From a virus: a stretch of DNA of 64,000 bases. The notes beneath the pieces were generated by a model. The model saw nothing but the letters and a program-made list of their open reading frames with translations, did not search any database and had not been told where the DNA came from. Each line of letters starts with the position of its first letter. The stretch's first letter is position 1. Location of the stretch: IMG/VR virus record IMGVR_UViG_3300035070_002626, positions 186,001 through 250,000 of that record; one strand, given 5' to 3'. Positions 1-8,435 of the stretch are shown here, piece after piece. The position numbers were made by a program, and so were the translations under genes.

Positions 1-215
1 ATATTAAAATTGACTGTGAAGGATATGAGCTATCCATACTACAAGGTGCAGAGCAAACTATTAAACATCATCAACCTGTGATTGTAGTTGAACAAAAACT
101 ACACAAAGATACCGGCATAACCAAAGAAACACAATATGGCAGTGTTGAATTACTAAAAAGTTGGGGCATGATTGAACTGGCCAGAGTGAGAAACGACTGT
201 ATACTAGGCTGGTAA
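1..215 (+). CDS. FkbM-family methyltransferase, C-terminal fragment
   Basis: The reading frame is open from base 3 and ends at the TAA at 213-215, giving about 70 residues; the start lies outside the window. The opening KIDCEGYELSILQGAE matches the conserved block of FkbM-type SAM-dependent methyltransferases (K-D-x-E-G-x-E-xx-x-L-x-G-A), followed by a typical VIVVEQ strand. Such enzymes O-methylate sugars or small metabolites. It runs convergently with the glycosyltransferase-like gene and overlaps its 3' end by 12 bases. Its place beside a sugar cassette suggests glycan methylation, which is inference. The missing N-terminus prevents checking the SAM-binding motif. Confidence 0.75.
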   Translation, partial: IKIDCEGYELSILQGAEQTIKHHQPVIVVEQKLHKDTGITKETQYGSVELLKSWGMIELARVRNDCILGW

Positions 216-1139
216 GTGCGGTTCAAAGTGTCGATATATTTCACCATTTTGACTTTGTGCAATAGTCCAATGTGCTTGACATAAATTATTCAACCACTGT
301 TCTCTGTCCGGCATTTGAGGATTGTTAATATTTCTAGTATTATGATTTGCAACGTCCCAAGTAACTGCACTTTCTTCATTGATAAATGTTGGTACACCTT
401 CCAATACACTCAATACACTGCTCGAGCTGTTGTAAAATACCGCAGCCCTGGCGCCCTTAACATCTTGTTGAAGTGTGCGCTTGGTACTATCAACAATGTC
501 AACGTGTTGTTGTCGGCCGATTAATTCTGCCCATGGTTTGTCCATAGTACCTGGATGTGGGCGTATTTTAATAACAGTGCCAACTTGACTGCGTATAATT
601 TTTAATGTTTTTTGTAGCCAAGCTATTTGGTCAAATCCTTTAGCATTCCAGCCGTTATCACGCTGCAAGCATAATAAAATATGATCACCATAATTTTTCC
701 ACGGCTTTAATTCAAGTCCTAATGTATCACGCACCATATGCCAGTGATTATGATTGCTGTTACTGTTAGCATATTCACCTTCGTTGTAAAACACACTGTC
801 AAGGCTGTAACGCAACCACATGTTTTCGTGCTCATTGTGAAACTTAAAGCAACTTCCATCAATGCTCATAACTCTGCCGCCAATTGCCTTTTGATGATTA
901 ATAATAGCTTCTCTATGATAAATGTGCGGACCACTATAGCTCATACCGACCCACCCAATGATTACTGCTAGTTTTGCACGATGTAATTGCCGATCACGCA
1001 AATTTTCATCAACCAACACACGGGCACCACATTGTCTTGCGCCGTCTGCAAATGCTCGCATGATCTGTACTTTAATATTATGATTGCGAATCTTCGGAAG
1101 ACTGCTCAAGTACACAACAACATCATAATCCCACGTCAT
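204..1139 (-). CDS. GT-B-like glycosyltransferase / capsule-synthesis-like protein
   Basis: 311 residues starting at ATG 1139. The C-terminal half has a KIRPHPG segment and a following stretch of the form NSSSSVLSVLEGVPTF, the pattern of the nucleotide-sugar-binding half of GT-B transferases and capsule-export/polysaccharide proteins (KxHPxx ... S.. S..lE.l..G.P). No membrane segment is seen. The start codon overlaps the stop of the upstream gene as ATGA, so the two are translationally coupled. The C-terminal part of that neighbour has a comparable NSIAAVEALIFGKPVF block, so the two proteins look like relatives. Donor and acceptor are unknown. Confidence 0.6.
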   Translation of the reverse strand: MTWDYDVVVYLSSLPKIRNHNIKVQIMRAFADGARQCGARVLVDENLRDRQLHRAKLAVIIGWVGMSYSGPHIYHREAIINHQKAIGGRVMSIDGSCFKFHNEHENMWLRYSLDSVFYNEGEYANSNSNHNHWHMVRDTLGLELKPWKNYGDHILLCLQRDNGWNAKGFDQIAWLQKTLKIIRSQVGTVIKIRPHPGTMDKPWAELIGRQQHVDIVDSTKRTLQQDVKGARAAVFYNSSSSVLSVLEGVPTFINEESAVTWDVANHNTRNINNPQMPDREQWLNNLCQAHWTIAQSQNGEIYRHFEPHLPA

Positions 1140-2800
1140 CTGCTGTAGTTCTCCTGCAAAATATGCCAGGCGGTGCCTTCCTGCATTTCTTTAGGTGTAA
1201 ATTGATTGTATGCTAAATTGCAACAAAGATTTCTAACTTCGGGTATAGACGGCATGTAAGGAGTTGCAATTTTCTTTAAGTCTGTGTTAGCCAATGGCTG
1301 CGCTGCATTTGGTCCCATTGTGAACACAGGCTTTCCAAATATCAATGCTTCTACCGCAGCAATACTGTTGTAAGTTACCAAACAGTGCACATCTTGAGAT
1401 AGTGCCATTTCCATTGTGTCCACATTAACACGAGCATGTCGGCTTTGTTTTTCCCTGACTACAATAGGCCTGTCAGTGTGCTGTTTAATTTCGTTGATTG
1501 TTGTTTCTACCCATTCTGTTAAATCTACACCCCAATAAGACAGTGCTTTTTGACTAGGAGGACACAGCAAGATATTTCTCCCTGGAAGATGTCTGTTAAT
1601 TGTAACACCTGTTTTGAGAAATCTATCATCTTGGCACTGTTGGTATAATGGTGCACTATATTGCAATGCATTTTTAGTAATTCGGTGATATTTTTTATGC
1701 TTGCCGTTGCCAAAATAGCCAGTGTCAATGTAATAAAAATCTCGCTTTTCTTCTAAGCATCTATGTATTACTTTCTTTTTAGCAATACCTCTTACTACAA
1801 CCGGCACTGACAAATCAGTTAATTCTACGTGCTTGCTTGCTCCAAACACTCCGTTGGACCCTAATAAAAAACTCTCTACTATTACATCCAACTTTGATTC
1901 TCCTTTTGGTTGAGTAACGCCAGCATCAACAATGCCCATACAGCCCGGGGTATTATGAGATTGTATTATACGTTCAATGATGTTGTCCATACTGTCTTCG
2001 TTAAATATACCAAAAGGGTCACGGCGTAGTTTTAATAAATCTTTAATATCATTTCTAATGTCTTCGGGCAGTGTTAAATCACTTGCACTAATTGTGGGAT
2101 TGTTTAACGTTTCCAAATATTCGTCATGATAGGCATTCCACACATTAGCATACGCACAATCTTCATAATTTTCAAACCATGGGCCTCCTTCAGTGTAGTG
2201 CAAAAGTTTAGGGCTACCGTCACGAGGTTCTACATACCAGTCAGTTAACCAGTTCCATTCAGGGTTAACTGCGCCAATTTCTCTGTCTTTAAGCCAGCTA
2301 AATCTATGCAAGTATGCACCTGTTATATCTGGGGCGTTAACAACATCAACAGTTATTTTTTTATTGGCCTTGTGTGCGCAATTCCACACAACCATGCTGC
2401 TCCAATTTTTACGTGGATAAACTGTTTGTTGTTGCCCGTCCATCTTTACACCTTCTTTAGGAGTGTAATCATGTTGAACGCAAGTTACTGCTTTTTTAGG
2501 ATCAACTTCCTCAATGAGTTTGGCAATATCGTCCACTAGTATCATATCACTATCCATAAAGATAGCAGTACCTTTATAGTTGTTAAGTACTGGTACTAAA
2601 AAACGAGTGAACGTAAATTCTGTACTTGCAAGTTTATCAACTTCGCGACTATAAAATCCACGCATGCGCAAATCGTCTTGTTTTAGAAAGTGTATGTCCA
2701 CCGGAATAGTTGCATGTTTTAATATGCTGTGGCGGCACACGTCAGCAGCAATAGGTTCGCGACTGTCCCATCCAATGTAAATTGTAAGAATATCTTCCAT
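1136..2800 (-). CDS. Two-domain glycosyltransferase (GT-A N-terminus, GT-B-like C-terminus)
   Basis: 554 residues. Residues about 1-240 look like a GT8/GT-A-type transferase: IYIGWDSREP at the N-terminus and a metal-binding DxD in FMDSDMILVD (D83, D85). After a linker, residues about 300-554 form a second domain with GRNILLCPPS and NSIAAVEALIFGKPVFTMG, resembling the C-terminal half of GT-B or capsule-synthesis proteins and the downstream 311-residue protein. The fusion implies two consecutive transfer steps, or transfer plus acceptor binding. Coupled by TAATG to the gene upstream and ATGA to the gene downstream. Substrates cannot be read from sequence. Confidence 0.7.
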   Translation of the reverse strand: MEDILTIYIGWDSREPIAADVCRHSILKHATIPVDIHFLKQDDLRMRGFYSREVDKLASTEFTFTRFLVPVLNNYKGTAIFMDSDMILVDDIAKLIEEVDPKKAVTCVQHDYTPKEGVKMDGQQQTVYPRKNWSSMVVWNCAHKANKKITVDVVNAPDITGAYLHRFSWLKDREIGAVNPEWNWLTDWYVEPRDGSPKLLHYTEGGPWFENYEDCAYANVWNAYHDEYLETLNNPTISASDLTLPEDIRNDIKDLLKLRRDPFGIFNEDSMDNIIERIIQSHNTPGCMGIVDAGVTQPKGESKLDVIVESFLLGSNGVFGASKHVELTDLSVPVVVRGIAKKKVIHRCLEEKRDFYYIDTGYFGNGKHKKYHRITKNALQYSAPLYQQCQDDRFLKTGVTINRHLPGRNILLCPPSQKALSYWGVDLTEWVETTINEIKQHTDRPIVVREKQSRHARVNVDTMEMALSQDVHCLVTYNSIAAVEALIFGKPVFTMGPNAAQPLANTDLKKIATPYMPSIPEVRNLCCNLAYNQFTPKEMQEGTAWHILQENYSR

Positions 2801-3555
2801 TAGTCTCTTCTTTCAATGTCTTCTTCACTGAGTTCGGTACCCATCCAAACTTCAATTACTTTAGCAGTAACATTGCCGACATTAGTTGCTTTGTGCCAAG
2901 TGTGTGCAGGAATATCAATACTTTGTCCCGATGTATATAATATACTTGACTTGTCGCCATTGGCAAACTCTAAATCCATACGGATATCGCCTTCAACTAC
3001 ATGCCAATGTTCACTACGTATAAAATGTCTTTGGTCACTCAGCGGAGTTTCGGTCCCAAATGCAAGTTCCTTTACTGCCCAACCAGGGCCATTATGCAAC
3101 ACTGTGTAACTTCCCCATGCACGGTGCGTTGTAGGTTGACTCCACTCTTTGAGTATCCAACTACTGCTATTCTTTTTATCTTCGCCGCCAACACCAAATG
3201 CAAACTCTACATCCGAATAAATCATTTCTGGAATATTATCTTTAGTTCTGTCACCGCCGTTGGCAAATACAATTTTTGTTTTGTTGCTTGCTGTAGACAG
3301 CAATTGAAAAATTGCACTGCATGCTGTGTCGTCGTTGTCATTGAACCCAATAACTTCATCTACACATGCTAATTCTTTAATAATAGAACAGCGCTCTTCA
3401 AAGGACATAAAAGGGCGACCTTTTTTACGTGCGAGCCATTCATCGCTATTAACTCCTACAACAAGCTTGTCGCCAAGTTCTCTTGCTGCCTTAAAATATG
3501 CTATGTGCCCGCTGTGAAGTGGATCAAACCCCCCTGTAACTAATACTACAATCAT
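2800..3555 (-). CDS. HldE/TagD-like nucleotidyltransferase fused to a cupin (ManC-type) domain
   Basis: 251 residues from ATG 3555, with AAGGAT upstream as ribosome-binding site. Residues 1-130 carry the cytidylyltransferase signature: TGGFDPLHSGH (the HxGH-type nucleotide site) and GVNSDEW, then FMSFEER, as in HldE/RfaE C-domains and glycerol-3-phosphate cytidylyltransferases. Residues about 140-245 form a double-stranded beta-helix with SEHWHVVEGD and IPAHTWH, the pattern of type II mannose-6-phosphate isomerase domains. The protein probably activates a sugar or polyol phosphate; the cupin may isomerise or bind the sugar. The combination is unusual in cellular enzymes. Confidence 0.75.
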   Translation of the reverse strand: MIVVLVTGGFDPLHSGHIAYFKAARELGDKLVVGVNSDEWLARKKGRPFMSFEERCSIIKELACVDEVIGFNDNDDTACSAIFQLLSTASNKTKIVFANGGDRTKDNIPEMIYSDVEFAFGVGGEDKKNSSSWILKEWSQPTTHRAWGSYTVLHNGPGWAVKELAFGTETPLSDQRHFIRSEHWHVVEGDIRMDLEFANGDKSSILYTSGQSIDIPAHTWHKATNVGNVTAKVIEVWMGTELSEEDIERRD

Positions 3556-3609
3556 AGTTGATATCCTTGATTTCTTGTTTTAAATGTGTCTACAGCGTGT
3601 GTTATTAAA

Positions 3610-4428
3610 TTATGCAATCCCATATGTTTCACCTTCGTGTCGCATGCCATTGAACACTGTGGTCTTAAATTTATTATTATCACTGTTTATTGTAGTAAAA
3701 AAATCTAAGTCTAGATCTAATTTTTCTATTAAATTAATTATTGCTCTTGTGTCCTTGGGCAAACACATCCCGCCGTATCCGCGTAGTTCATTGCTTACAT
3801 CAAGATACATATCACCCGCTCTGCCTGTTAGAATATAAGCATCTTTGACTCGTGTATAATCACTGTCTAACTTCTGACAGATTTCATAAAACACGTTAGC
3901 AAATGTAACTCGTGTAGCAGCATACAAATTTAGATAGTATTTGAGTATCTCAGCTTCATTTGGATTTAATTGTACAGTATGCACCGGATAATGCCCGTGT
4001 GCCTTTACAACAGTTTCGTAAACATAATTGTCTTTGGTTCCTACTGCTAGCATTTTATGTTCATTAATAAAGTCGTGTTCTGCACAACGCTCTCTTATAA
4101 ATTCTGGAACAAAACAAATCTGTCTATTTGTATATGTGTCTAGCATACTTTGTGTAAAGCCCGGAACAGTACTACTTCTAATAGCAATTATACCGTTGTA
4201 ATCTATGCTGTCTAACTCTTGTATTACACTCTTGACTATGTCAGTATTGCAGTCACCATTGGGCTTACTAGGTGTAGGCACACAAATAAATGTACACTCT
4301 GTATCTTTTACAATATTAATTGATGTATCAAATTTAGTGTCGTGCACAAATACATTGTGCCCTAGTTGCTCAAAGCCTACTTTGTTTGCTTTGCCTATTA
4401 CACCTAATCCAATAATTCCTAATTTCAT
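3610..4428 (-). CDS. UDP-glucose/GDP-mannose dehydrogenase family, short form
   Basis: 272 residues. The N-terminal Rossmann fold starts GIIGLGVIG, followed by CVPTPSKPNGDCN and the RSSTVPG strand typical of nucleotide-sugar 6-dehydrogenases. The catalytic cysteine is C222 in GGMCLPKDT (family consensus GGxCxPKD). Usual members have roughly 400 residues and a C-terminal nucleotide-sugar-binding domain; here the protein stops about 50 residues after the cysteine, so that domain is missing. It may need a partner, or use a changed substrate. The start overlaps the upstream epimerase stop as ATGA. Confidence 0.85.
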   Translation of the reverse strand: MKLGIIGLGVIGKANKVGFEQLGHNVFVHDTKFDTSINIVKDTECTFICVPTPSKPNGDCNTDIVKSVIQELDSIDYNGIIAIRSSTVPGFTQSMLDTYTNRQICFVPEFIRERCAEHDFINEHKMLAVGTKDNYVYETVVKAHGHYPVHTVQLNPNEAEILKYYLNLYAATRVTFANVFYEICQKLDSDYTRVKDAYILTGRAGDMYLDVSNELRGYGGMCLPKDTRAIINLIEKLDLDLDFFTTINSDNNKFKTTVFNGMRHEGETYGIA

Positions 4429-5297
4429 TTTAAGTTTGCCTCAACTGTATATTTTAATCCAGCGTGTAGATCTGTAGTGGGCACCCATCCTGTTAGTCGT
4501 TGCACCTTTGTAATGTCCGGCATACGTCTGCGCACACTACCTTCTGGTGCAGGAAACTTTTTAATAGGCTGATCAACTCCCATATTATCTAGTATAATTT
4601 GTGCTAGGGTGAGCACATCAACTTCTTCGTTACTACCAATGTTAACTATTTCTCCACGTGCTGCATCTGTAAACATCAATGCTACTAGTGCATCACAAAA
4701 GTCCTTAACGTACAACCAGCTGCGTGTGTTGTCGTATCCGTATAGTTCTACGACACCTGTTTTCACTCTATCAATAAATTCATCAACAAAGTGATTAATT
4801 TGGCGAGGACCATATATGTTGTTAGGTCGTACTATAATCCAATCTAGTCCGCTTGCAATACATGCTTGCTCACCGAGTGCTTTTGAATTAGCATAGCTCC
4901 ATCGAATATTTGTAACGTCGGACACCACAATAGGACACGCTTCGTCTGTTGGTATCTTGTAGTTAAAGTAGTCAGTTGCTCCTGCAATACTTTCTGGTGT
5001 GCCAGTGTATACTATTAGCGGGCGCAACCCATCTTTGTTTCTGTAGTAGTCTAATATGTTAAGGGTAGGAATAATGTTGTCATTGATAACTTCAAACCCT
5101 TTGGTGTAAAAATCTTTGGTACTGTTGTATGCAGCAAGGTGTACAACGATATCTACTTCTGGAAATACTTTAGTTGTCTTAAGATCACCGGACTCTTTGT
5201 CCCATGCTATAATTTCACACTCTGGATGCTGTAGTGTTAATGTTTCTATAAGGTGACTTCCTATAAATCCTGATGCACCTGTAATTAATATTTTCAT
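4425..5297 (-). CDS. NAD-dependent epimerase/dehydratase (extended SDR)
   Basis: 290 residues. The N-terminal GASGFIGSHLIE is the glycine-rich NAD(P)-binding motif (GxxGxxG). The catalytic pair is in SYANSKALGEQ (YxxxK form), followed by IVRPNNIYGPRQ, the usual substrate-loop strand of sugar epimerases and dehydratases; SWLYVKDFCDAL is also typical. Such enzymes interconvert or dehydrate nucleotide sugars. It lies between the DegT-family gene and the UDP-sugar dehydrogenase, one base from the former and overlapping the latter, in a clear operon. Epimerase versus 4,6-dehydratase cannot be decided by eye. Confidence 0.87.
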   Translation of the reverse strand: MKILITGASGFIGSHLIETLTLQHPECEIIAWDKESGDLKTTKVFPEVDIVVHLAAYNSTKDFYTKGFEVINDNIIPTLNILDYYRNKDGLRPLIVYTGTPESIAGATDYFNYKIPTDEACPIVVSDVTNIRWSYANSKALGEQACIASGLDWIIVRPNNIYGPRQINHFVDEFIDRVKTGVVELYGYDNTRSWLYVKDFCDALVALMFTDAARGEIVNIGSNEEVDVLTLAQIILDNMGVDQPIKKFPAPEGSVRRRMPDITKVQRLTGWVPTTDLHAGLKYTVEANLK

Positions 5298-5298
5298 T

Positions 5299-6483
5299 TT
5301 ATTGTCCGTTCATTGATACGTTGTCAAATGCTTTAAGCATTTTGTCTATGCCTTCTTTACAGTCAACAGCATGATTGCCTACCCAGAAACCATTTTTATG
5401 AATGTTTTCAGCAGCATCGTAGTTGCCAGTGGCAGTGTGTGGTAGCATTGATATTACAGGTTGAGCAAGGAAGTTTCCACTGGCAAGTGGTCTCGATTCG
5501 ACGCCTAACAATTCAAACTGTTCAACTAACAGATCACGTTTACCTTCCATGCTTCCATTGAGTACACAACCAAAACTAAACCAACTACTGTTGCCTACTT
5601 CTTTTTGTAAAGTTAAGTAACCTTTATCAGCAAACACACTCATAAAGTAATCTTTGTTTTCAATTCTCTTTTTTAAGATGTCTTCCCATTTTTTAATTTG
5701 AATACTTCCTATTGCGCCGCTCATTTCTAAAGGACGTACACTGTATCCAGGGGTTACAAATGTAAAACTGTCTTTGAAAAAGTTACCTGTCTTTTTAAAG
5801 ATACTACTATTGTCTGGCAATTCTCTACACCAACCGTGTGCTCTTAAACTTCTAAGATAATCTGCATCTTCTTGATTTTGTACGCATATCATTCCGCCTT
5901 CCATTGTTTGTAAATGGTGTGAAAAGAAAAAGCTATGACTGCCCATCATTCCGTGTGTACCGCAATATTTGTCGTTGTATGTTGCGCCCATACTTTCACA
6001 GTTGTCTTCTATTAGAACTAAATCATGCTTTTTGCAAATTAAAGTTATTGCATCATAGTCGCATGAATTGCCGCAAAGGTTAACAGGCATAATTGCAACA
6101 GTGCCTCCGTCTATTGCTTGTTCTATTTTGGTTACATCAATATTAAATGTGTTAGGATCAACGTCTACAAAATTTAAAATAAAATCATTTTGTGTTACAG
6201 GAAAATATGTTGTGCTCCATCCCACTGCGGGAACAATAACATTTGCATTAGGTTTTTTATTTAAGTTGTATTTCCATTTTAACAATGATAACATCAATAA
6301 GTTTGCTGTAGAACCGCTGTTTACCATAACAGCATCAGTTGCTCCAAACTTAGTCGCAAATTCTTTTTCAAACGCAAATACCTTGGGACCCATTGTAAAA
6401 CGTCCCGAGTCCATTACTTCTTGTATTGCAATTAGTTCGTCGGTGCCCCATGTGGACGAAGCCAGTGGATACGTTGCCTGCAT
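5299..6483 (-). CDS. DegT-family 3-dehydratase-like enzyme (ColD/RfbH type, His replaces PLP Lys)
   Basis: 394 residues, PLP fold type I of the DegT/DnrJ/EryC1/StrS family: NSGSTANL (phosphate loop, about 56-63), EDNCESMGA (cofactor-ring aspartate D160), then SFFFSHHLQTMEGGM at 184-198. In aminotransferases this last block reads S-F-x-x-x-K, the lysine binding PLP; here position 189 is His. The same change defines ColD (GDP-4-keto-6-deoxymannose 3-dehydratase, about 388 residues) and RfbH/E1 (CDP-4-keto-6-deoxyglucose 3-dehydratase). The likely reaction is 3-deoxygenation of a 4-keto-6-deoxy nucleotide sugar, as in colitose- or abequose-type sugars. AGGAG lies upstream of the start. Substrate is inferred only. 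Confidence 0.85.
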   Translation of the reverse strand: MQATYPLASSTWGTDELIAIQEVMDSGRFTMGPKVFAFEKEFATKFGATDAVMVNSGSTANLLMLSLLKWKYNLNKKPNANVIVPAVGWSTTYFPVTQNDFILNFVDVDPNTFNIDVTKIEQAIDGGTVAIMPVNLCGNSCDYDAITLICKKHDLVLIEDNCESMGATYNDKYCGTHGMMGSHSFFFSHHLQTMEGGMICVQNQEDADYLRSLRAHGWCRELPDNSSIFKKTGNFFKDSFTFVTPGYSVRPLEMSGAIGSIQIKKWEDILKKRIENKDYFMSVFADKGYLTLQKEVGNSSWFSFGCVLNGSMEGKRDLLVEQFELLGVESRPLASGNFLAQPVISMLPHTATGNYDAAENIHKNGFWVGNHAVDCKEGIDKMLKAFDNVSMNGQ

Positions 6484-6510
6484 AGTGAACTCCTGTATTA
6501 CAGTAGTACT

Positions 6511-6518
6511 TATTTACA
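6511..6518 (-). promoter_or_regulatory. T4-late-type promoter motif
   Basis: Minus-strand TGTAAATA, 28 bases upstream of the DegT-family start. It matches the core TAAATA of the late-type octamers ahead of structural genes in this window. It suggests that the left cassette, from 6.5 kb downwards, is expressed late. Confidence 0.4.
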
Positions 6519-6564
6519 GCCACTTGGCGTTAGTAAATAAATCAAAGTCTGAAAGTTGCGTTAC

Positions 6565-6912
6565 TCAATACCCGTTATTTCTTTTTACATTCCACGCAAT
6601 TGCTGTTAACAATCCCTCGGGCTTGTCATCGTTAACGACAATACGTTCTCCCATTGGCAAGTTAAACAGTATATGATCATATCGTATTCCGCTTTCCTTG
6701 AGAAAAAGTAGAGTTGCTTCTTTCCACGGATCGCTTCGAGCAGTTGTAATTACAATAACATCATCTCTAGGAATAGTGTCCCACAGTTCAACAACACCGG
6801 GCAGCAATGTATCTTGCCCATCGTCAAACAGCCCGTTGTGTTTAAATATAGTCCCATCTAAGTCAAAGAACCATGTGTGTTTTAAATTGTTACTGAGTTC
6901 AAATGGTATCAT
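6565..6912 (-). CDS. Small HAD-like phosphatase
   Basis: 115 residues. Motif I is FFDLDGTIF (D17, D19), motif II is the strand VIVITTARS (T/S position), and the conserved late aspartates are in VVNDDKP. This is the minimal HAD core without a cap domain, near the size of short nucleotide or sugar phosphatases. The start overlaps the stop of the upstream nucleotidyltransferase-kinase gene as ATGA, so the two are probably made together. A role in removing a phosphate from the sugar or alcohol intermediate handled by the neighbour is inference. Confidence 0.8.
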   Translation of the reverse strand: MIPFELSNNLKHTWFFDLDGTIFKHNGLFDDGQDTLLPGVVELWDTIPRDDVIVITTARSDPWKEATLLFLKESGIRYDHILFNLPMGERIVVNDDKPEGLLTAIAWNVKRNNGY

Positions 6913-8435
6913 TGTATTTTTGTTAATCCTTTGTTTAACCAGTAGAGCCCATAATAGAAACTACCAATTACACTGTCAATATCGTCTTTGGCATACCCAC
7001 TAAGTGCTAGCCAAATTAACCCGTGCAGCAATTCAATTTTTGCCACACAATCAGGTAGCAGTTCTTCGAACACACCTTCTGCAACGCCAGCAGTAGGTGC
7101 TGCAGGCATGATGATTTCACAGGTATCTTTGTCAATGTGTAGTTTAAACTTGCGCCGATTAAAGTTATCATATCCCCCAACAGCACTATAGTACACTTTA
7201 GCAAAATCATATATTGGATCGCCGAAAATACCAGGTTTATCAAAATACCCCCTGGGATCAATAAACCAAGCTTTGAGATTATTATCAATAATTGTATTGG
7301 AAAAAGTTGGATCGCCATGTATAGGAGTAAACCATGTTGTTTGTAATGCATTATTGATTTGATTCCACAAGTGCGAATGTGTACTATGAAATATATTAAT
7401 GCATTTTACACCATTGACTGTAAAACTTGCTTTATCAAATCCAGGTATGATCTTACTAACACTGTTTACTCTATTTTGTGTTTTTTCAATGTAAACACGT
7501 TTTATTTGATCATTGTTAGCAGGCTGTTGCCCTTTGCTGTGCAGGTCTTGCAGTGTGTAAATAATGTCTGCCAGCATACTGCGCTGTTCTCTTACAGTAA
7601 GATCCTGCAATTCCCACACATGTTGGCCTTTAACTCTGGACATTGTAAGATGTTGCGAGTCTACTCCCACGCTTGGTATTCTTTTAAAATCCAAATCATT
7701 GATTGCACTGTACCACGCATGCTCTTGTGTTATCAAGTGTGCATAGTCAGAATCGATTGCTTGTTTTACAACAACATCGTCTTGCACATCAACATTATTA
7801 AAGAATCTACAAAATCCTAGTTTGCTGTTGTTTGCTTCTATTGCCCCAAAGTCACCAAGTTCTTCGAGCTGGTGTTCTGTAACTGTATCAAAGTCACTAA
7901 CATTATTACTAAACCACTTAACAAACTCACCGCTAAGTGGTGGTTTTGGAAAATGCTCTTGCGTAGGGAAATAAAATATACCCGGCACACCGTTTGTTTC
8001 ACTGGGTGACTCTACAAGCCCATCTGGTTGCATACTCCAACGACAAGTAAATGCATCAGTTAAGCACACAATAGGACGATCGGCGTTATCCGGAAAAGGT
8101 GCAATATGATTGATGATCAAATCACTCCAAGTTAACAACACTGGTTCATCTTTGGGCACTGCATCTAGTGCTTGAGCAATGCCGGCACAGGTACCTGTTT
8201 CATTTGCACGAATTAATTTGTATTCAACATCAGGGCTATCAACTTGTAAATAGTTTTCTAATTGTTCATACAAGTAATCACCGATAATAATAAAACGTGC
8301 ATTTGGAAATTTGTCAAACAAATGATACAGTAAAGGCTTTCCGTGCACACTAACCAAGCACTTGGGTTTGTTCCATGTGTGATGACGCAGTCTACTTCCT
8401 CGTCCCCCTGCTTGTACTATTATATTCAACGTCAT
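6909..8435 (-). CDS. Sugar/choline-type nucleotidyltransferase fused to APH/choline-kinase-like domain
   Basis: 508 residues. Residues 1-210: NTP-transferase fold with VQAGGRGSRLRHHTWNKPK (GGxGxRL...KPK), the nucleotide site of LicC/RmlA-type enzymes. Residues 215-508: aminoglycoside phosphotransferase/choline-kinase fold with the catalytic HGDPTFSN (H373, D375, N380) and the metal aspartate in FIDPRG (D393). The order matches a LicC-LicA style fusion: phosphorylate a small alcohol or sugar, then activate it as an NDP derivative. The coupled HAD phosphatase fits such a route. Substrate (choline, polyol, heptose) cannot be told. Overlaps both neighbours by ATGA. Confidence 0.8.
   Translation of the reverse strand: MTLNIIVQAGGRGSRLRHHTWNKPKCLVSVHGKPLLYHLFDKFPNARFIIIGDYLYEQLENYLQVDSPDVEYKLIRANETGTCAGIAQALDAVPKDEPVLLTWSDLIINHIAPFPDNADRPIVCLTDAFTCRWSMQPDGLVESPSETNGVPGIFYFPTQEHFPKPPLSGEFVKWFSNNVSDFDTVTEHQLEELGDFGAIEANNSKLGFCRFFNNVDVQDDVVVKQAIDSDYAHLITQEHAWYSAINDLDFKRIPSVGVDSQHLTMSRVKGQHVWELQDLTVREQRSMLADIIYTLQDLHSKGQQPANNDQIKRVYIEKTQNRVNSVSKIIPGFDKASFTVNGVKCINIFHSTHSHLWNQINNALQTTWFTPIHGDPTFSNTIIDNNLKAWFIDPRGYFDKPGIFGDPIYDFAKVYYSAVGGYDNFNRRKFKLHIDKDTCEIIMPAAPTAGVAEGVFEELLPDCVAKIELLHGLIWLALSGYAKDDIDSVIGSFYYGLYWLNKGLTKIQ

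Noticed and set aside
6068-6676. Plus-strand frame of 202 codons across the DegT-family gene start
   Set aside because: Antisense to a gene with intact PLP-fold motifs, no ribosome-binding site and no known motif.
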